From assembly GCA_007116765.1 (NCBI GenBank), contig SKHV01000406.1:1-18085 (forward strand): 18,085 nt of DNA, read 5' to 3'. Position 1 is the stretch's first letter, and each line of letters starts with the position of its first letter. This document shows positions 15,268-18,085 of the stretch, one piece after another. A model generated the notes under the pieces. The model searched no databases. It was not told the DNA's origin and saw only the letters and a program-made list of their open reading frames with translations. The position numbers and the translations under genes were made by a program. Origin of the DNA: Prolixibacteraceae bacterium. Lineage in GTDB: Bacteria > Bacteroidota > Bacteroidia > Bacteroidales > Prolixibacteraceae.

Positions 15268-15300
15268 ATGTGCAGTTTTTTAAACTAATGGATTTTCTGC
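15268..15300 (+). repeat. imperfect direct repeat, copy 2
   Basis: Second version of the ATGTGCAG...TTAAACT...GATTT block also present at 15153-15185. It lies between the terminator and the start of the next small gene. Confidence 0.4.
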
Positions 15301-15329
15301 TCCTATAATATTAAAAAACAGATTTAAAT

Positions 15330-15635
15330 ATGGTAGAAGATAGAAGTTATTACAGGGTAGTAGAAATTGTAGAAAGGAAAAACACTAAACGTAAGCCGTT
15401 CATTGTACAAAAAGATTTCTCGGGAATTGATTTAGATAAATGTAAATGGGCTGCTGAAGATTATTATTTGAAGAGGTTGAATGGATCAAATATGGGTAAA
15501 TATTTATCTCCGAATGTGAATCTTTATATGCAGGTGAATAAAAGATTTACTTACAGCATTGAGATGTACTACATGATTGATAGTCCGAAGGAATGTTTGA
15601 TGATTCCAATAGAGCAAATTAATCTTTTAGATTAA
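15330..15635 (+). CDS. small hypothetical protein of the element
   Basis: A 101-residue, soluble, basic and Tyr-rich protein without signal peptide or membrane segment. It contains SYYRVVEIVERKNTKRKPFI near the N-terminus and CKWAAEDYYLKRLNG in the middle. No family is recognised. It stands alone downstream of the primase-type gene and a terminator, preceded by one copy of an imperfect direct repeat, and upstream of a G-rich untranslated stretch. The ATG at 15330 is the only reasonable start. It is taken as real because its length and composition are plausible and no competing frame exists. A role in element maintenance is only a guess from position. Confidence 0.55.
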   Translation: MVEDRSYYRVVEIVERKNTKRKPFIVQKDFSGIDLDKCKWAAEDYYLKRLNGSNMGKYLSPNVNLYMQVNKRFTYSIEMYYMIDSPKECLMIPIEQINLLD

Positions 15636-15917
15636 TCTGATATGCTGAGGGTGTGTCAATTTGGTGGTTGGGTTCAGATTATAGTGATACAAAATGGGGT
15701 TTGGGTTAATTTGAAGTTATTACGTTGGTTTTATGGGGGTGTGTGGAGGAATGAGTGTTTTGATACCCACTGCCAGAATTATTCCTGTTAGGGTACAGTC
15801 TAAAATAATATGATACCTAAATGAAAAAAGATAAAAATGAAATGGAATATTCTGGTATGGGTTGTTTAAATATCAAATAGCATAATAATTCGGTAATTAA
15901 TATTAAAACCATTTATC
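15636..15917. other. gene-free, G-rich leader region before the excisionase-type gene
   Basis: No gene is seen. The plus strand at 15648-15750 is unusually rich in G runs (several GGG to GGGGG tracts) and has two GGTGTGT stretches. TGATACC occurs at 15761-15767 and 15811-15817. These may be regulatory or recombination-protein sites for the following gene, but no function is shown. Confidence 0.4.
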
Positions 15918-16271
15918 ATGAAAAATCTAATTGAAAACCTACCAGAAAGCATTAACATCACAGTTACCAAGCAAGATTTAATAGAATTTGCGGATTATTT
16001 ACTTGCCCAAGTATCTTCCAATAAGGTTGAAGTTAAATCAGGAAAAGCAATTTTGAATATTGATGAGGTCGCTGAATTAATAAGTACAAGTAAAAGTACA
16101 ATTTATGGATATACACATGAAGGTAAAATACCACACTACAAGCGGGGTAAACGGTTATTCTTCAAAGCGGAAGAAATAGAGGAATGGCTAACAGAAAATC
16201 GAGGCTATAATCAAAAAGAAATTGAAGAAAAAGCGAATCAATATATTATTAGGAATTCAAGAAAGTGGTAA
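15918..16271 (+). CDS. excisionase-type helix-turn-helix protein
   Basis: A 117-residue protein. Residues about 46-91 form an excisionase/MerR-like (HTH_17) DNA-binding domain: LNIDEVAELISTSKSTIYGY, EGKIPHYKRGKRLFF and AEEIEEWL, the usual pattern of helix-turn-helix followed by a wing with a basic turn. The N-terminal 45 residues are helical and may mediate dimerisation. Such proteins in Bacteroidota elements act as recombination directionality factors or regulators of excision. The location within an element ending at a tRNA att site fits. No integrase is adjacent, and a regulatory role is equally possible. Confidence 0.75.
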   Translation: MKNLIENLPESINITVTKQDLIEFADYLLAQVSSNKVEVKSGKAILNIDEVAELISTSKSTIYGYTHEGKIPHYKRGKRLFFKAEEIEEWLTENRGYNQKEIEEKANQYIIRNSRKW

Positions 16272-16822
16272 CGCCAGTTTATGAATTTTGAGTACATCTA
16301 TGAATTATTTCTAATTTAACTCGAAATCTGATGTTACCATCTTTCCATTGTCCATCATCATAGCTCGAAAATACTGCGGCATCAAAAACACAGGAATATA
16401 TATTCGCAATTGAAAAGAATAAATAATGTGTCAAAACTTATTTAGTTAGTATGCTTTGGCTGCAAGTATGATGGCAAGATAGTACATCAGATAATGGACG
16501 AATTGGGCATCGAATGTAAATTCAATTAGTTACCAATCGGCTTTCCCAAGTTTCTGCCTTTTTCGATGTAAAAATTTAAGGTGAAAATTGAGCTCTTTTT
16601 TCTGATATTGCGAAGAAAAAGGTTAGAAATAGACGGTATATTTATTCAAATATGTGCCGATTTGTGATGTATTCTCTGAAATTGGCCAGTTTTTCTTAGT
16701 TAAAAACCCTTATAGTTGATAGAGATAAAGGTTTTTCAGACTTATCCTAGTATGTTAATAGGATATTCTTATTGTGGTTCAAGTTATAAAAATTTGTATA
16801 ATTAGTTGGAATAACTGCCGTT
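16272..16822. other. 551-base stretch without an intact gene
   Basis: No gene with a credible start is seen. Two short protein-like fragments without starts are present. One is a plus-strand frame 16446-16529 reading CFGCKYDGKIVHQIMDELGI. The other is a minus-strand frame 16437-16279 containing SSYDDGQWKDGNIRFRVKLE. Both look like possible remnants of genes lost from the element. Confidence 0.45.
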
Positions 16823-17125
16823 TTATTTTCCATCTCCACTATTATCCCATTTAGTCCCTCGCCAATTTGTGATTACACCTCCAGTTTTGCAGATTGGACA
16901 AATCCAATGTATTTCATCTTCTGCTTCAATATCCACAAAAGCTACTACTAATCCTTCACACCCATCTTCGATACAACGTATTGTAGGTTCAGCTTCATAA
17001 TCCCCTGTGCTGGCATCATCAATTAATAAGGCAAGAAAATTAGCCAGTTCCCTAGCTTCTTTAGGCATGTCTTTTGGAATATTCCCATCAGCGTTTAGAC
17101 AGTGTTGAAAATTGGTGATGTACAT
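16823..17125 (-). CDS. small zinc-ribbon protein of unknown function
   Basis: A 100-residue minus-strand gene. The first part, MYITNFQHCLNADGNIPKDM followed by PKEARELANFLALLIDDAS, is helical. The second part is a zinc ribbon with two cysteine pairs, Cys51-x4-Cys56 and Cys76-x2-Cys79, the latter in EIHWICPICKTGGVI, followed by NWRGTKWD. The ending IxWxCPxCxxxGVIxNWxGTxWD recurs, to my recollection, in many small uncharacterised bacterial proteins, sometimes alone and sometimes fused to other domains. No name is assigned. It points away from the BREX genes and is the only minus-strand protein gene recognised in the window. It has no membrane segment or signal peptide, so it is likely cytoplasmic. 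Confidence 0.7.
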   Translation of the reverse strand: MYITNFQHCLNADGNIPKDMPKEARELANFLALLIDDASTGDYEAEPTIRCIEDGCEGLVVAFVDIEAEDEIHWICPICKTGGVITNWRGTKWDNSGDGK

Positions 17126-17472
17126 ATTTGCTTTAATTAGTAGTTCGAAGTGAAAAGAATAATGGTAAAATTATAAAAAATTGGATAATCATAAAATATT
17201 TAAAAAAATCACAATTCATTTATAGCGATTCTGGGGAGCTTTTATTGGATTGGACTTGCCACACACCTATTTGAGTCGTATAATGGCTTAAATCGCACAC
17301 AGAATGGCGGACATCGAGATTTAGTCCAATATTGCACTGTATATATCTAAAGGTGAGAGATTTTGTTTGGGGTTATTTAATTTTTAAATCCTCTCCCGAT
17401 ATTTTTTCATCCCAATTTATAACTTCGTTTAGTTAAATTCAATATCTTTAGGCTTTAACTTTTATTAAAGCT
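17126..17472. other. divergent intergenic region between the zinc-ribbon gene and xre-brxA
   Basis: No gene is seen in these 347 bases. The part 17126-17220 is very A+T-rich. The part 17221-17340 is clearly richer in G+C and holds an 8-bp inverted repeat ATTGGACT (17249-17256) / AGTCCAAT (17323-17330). The rest leads into an inverted repeat just before the xre start. It must carry promoters for both directions. Confidence 0.5.
17452..17471. promoter_or_regulatory. inverted repeat just upstream of the xre start, candidate operator
   Basis: GCTTTAA (17452-17458) and TTAAAGC (17465-17471) are exact inverted copies separated by 6 bases, ending one base before the xre ATG. The position suits autorepression by the XRE protein or masking of the ribosome binding region. 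Confidence 0.5.
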
Positions 17473-17658
17473 ATGCTACTAAAAGAACTTCTTCAAGCTA
17501 AGGGATTAAAACAAAAATGGTTGGCCAATAAGATGGGTGTATCTGAGGTGACCGTATCAAGCTGGTGTTCAGGTAAAAGCGAACCCAAGAAAGAACACAT
17601 CCAAAAGCTTAGTGAGCTGCTTGAAGTGCCAGTTAAAGCCATCGCAAATATTAAATGA
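17473..17658 (+). CDS. XRE (Cro/CI-type) transcriptional regulator upstream of brxA
   Basis: A 61-residue protein that is essentially one helix-turn-helix domain: LLKELLQAKGLKQKWLANKM, GVSEVTVSSWCSGKSEPKKE, ending LSELLEVPVKAIANIK. The short length means it has no ligand domain. The stop TGA overlaps the ATG of brxA as ATGA (17655-17658), so both are translated from one message. It probably controls the BREX operon, perhaps through the inverted repeat directly before its start. It is unlike the larger winged-helix/WYL regulator (BrxR) described for several BREX loci, so it represents a different control solution. The domain call is sure; the regulatory target is inferred. Confidence 0.88.
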   Translation: MLLKELLQAKGLKQKWLANKMGVSEVTVSSWCSGKSEPKKEHIQKLSELLEVPVKAIANIK

Positions 17659-18085
17659 AGAATCAATTAAAATATAGCCTTGCTTTTACTGCTGCATCGT
17701 TGCGTTTGAACGAAATGGTTATGGCAGCTATGGCAATCCTAGAACATAACATCACAGACTATCAGCTATTAACTGAGGAACATGTTGGTTTTAATACTGC
17801 TAAAGCTGAAACGTCCAGAAGAAGTTTTCGTGAAATCCGTAACCGCTTGATCCAGCTTACTCCCAACCAAATTGAAATGCTTGCTAACGGCAGCTTGATC
17901 CAACAAAAACAAATTGCGTTTTTGGCGGTATGCAAACATTATCAATTTATAAAAGACTTTGTAATTGAGGTGCTTTGGGATAAAACAATGGTTTTTAATT
18001 ACCAGATCAACGAATCGGATTTCAATTCATTCATCAACAGAAAAATACCCCTTCAGCCCGAACTGGAAACATTTTCTGAATCGAC
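17655..18085 (+). CDS. brxA: BrxA (DUF1819) of a BREX phage-defence system, 3' end outside the window
   Basis: The frame starts at the ATG overlapping the xre stop and stays open for 143 codons to the window end. The residues follow the DUF1819/BrxA pattern: LKYSLAFTAASLRLNE at the start, RRSFREIRNRLIQLTP (55-70), IEMLANGSLIQQKQIAFLAV (73-92), YQFIKDFVIEVLWDK (96-110) and SDFNSFINRK (121-130). Full-length members have about 200 residues, so roughly the last quarter is missing. BrxA is a small DNA-binding protein that is commonly the first gene of BREX loci, followed by brxB, brxC, pglX and pglZ. These are expected to the right of the window. The assignment rests on pattern recall, not a search. 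Confidence 0.82.
   Translation, partial: MKNQLKYSLAFTAASLRLNEMVMAAMAILEHNITDYQLLTEEHVGFNTAKAETSRRSFREIRNRLIQLTPNQIEMLANGSLIQQKQIAFLAVCKHYQFIKDFVIEVLWDKTMVFNYQINESDFNSFINRKIPLQPELETFSES

Larger units (their letters stand above)
13358..18085. mobile_element. integrated mobile element, left end; continues beyond the window
   Basis: The region starts at the tRNA-derived att fragment and shows lower G+C, sparse genes and typical accessory functions: a BT4734-like primase-type protein, an excisionase-like HTH protein, a minus-strand zinc-ribbon protein, an XRE regulator and brxA. No integrase, relaxase or conjugation gene is visible. The integrase and the complete tRNA are expected at the other end, outside the window. 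Whether this is an ICE, a mobilizable island or a phage-derived element cannot be settled here. Confidence 0.7.

Noticed and set aside
16279..16437. Minus-strand frame containing SSYDDGQWKDGNIRFRVKLE
   Set aside because: It looks protein-like but has no ATG and is bounded by stops within about 53 codons, so it can only be a remnant at most.
16446..16529. Plus-strand fragment CFGCKYDGKIVHQIMDELGI
   Set aside because: It is only 27 codons without a start. A gene remnant is possible but no family could be recognised.

Overview
The window looks like a chromosome segment of a Bacteroidota species, probably in or near the Bacteroidales/Marinilabiliales. The basis is an IF-2 with a long charged N-terminal region, DUF4251 and DUF2927-type proteins, a BT4734-like primase-type protein, an ECF sigma/ZAS anti-sigma pair, and TAnnTTTG-type promoter elements. 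No species can be named from sequence reading alone. A tRNA-derived junction at about 13.31-13.36 kb divides the window into two parts.

Left part (1 to about 13.3 kb, host chromosome, nearly all plus strand). The 5'-truncated infB ends at a strong hairpin terminator and is followed by sufS (cysteine desulfurase). Then come three tandem ~32-bp imperfect palindromes and a free-standing AAA+/DUF4143 ATPase. Next is a small secreted Gly/Arg-rich protein gene interrupted by an in-frame TAG. It is followed by a tight three-gene unit: ECF sigma factor, zinc-type anti-sigma factor and a membrane-anchored Spy/CnrX-like sensor. sufE, a DUF59 (SufT-like) gene and a DUF4251 gene follow closely. So the sulfur donor pair SufS-SufE is split, and no sufBCD is present here.

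From 8.7 to 12.0 kb there is a set of envelope genes. A TM2-domain protein with its own terminator is followed by four overlapping genes: a LolA-like secreted protein, a YidD homologue with a signal-peptide-like N-terminus, and two tandem paralogues. Each paralogue has an N-terminal TPR-like region and a C-terminal membrane region with an IPGSGxxYAGxxGEG motif. The two paralogues overlap by 62 nt. I could not match this four-gene arrangement to a system I know. A DUF2927-like gene with no normal ATG start and two further broken frames lead up to the junction.

Right part (about 13.36 kb to the window end, visibly more A+T-rich, genes widely spaced). A 43-nt copy of the 3' half of a CAU-anticodon tRNA (minus strand) lies beside the terminator expected behind a tRNA gene, but its 5' half is missing. 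This is how the distal attachment site of an element integrated in a tRNA 3' end looks. Three evenly spaced TGACACC repeats just inside could be recombinase arm sites. The element carries a BT4734-like primase-type gene, an unknown small gene, an excisionase-type HTH gene, a minus-strand zinc-ribbon gene, and then a 61-residue XRE regulator. The regulator overlaps by ATGA with the start of a brxA (DUF1819) gene cut by the window end, so the element appears to carry a BREX phage-defence cargo continuing to the right. No integrase is visible; it and the complete tRNA should lie beyond the right edge.
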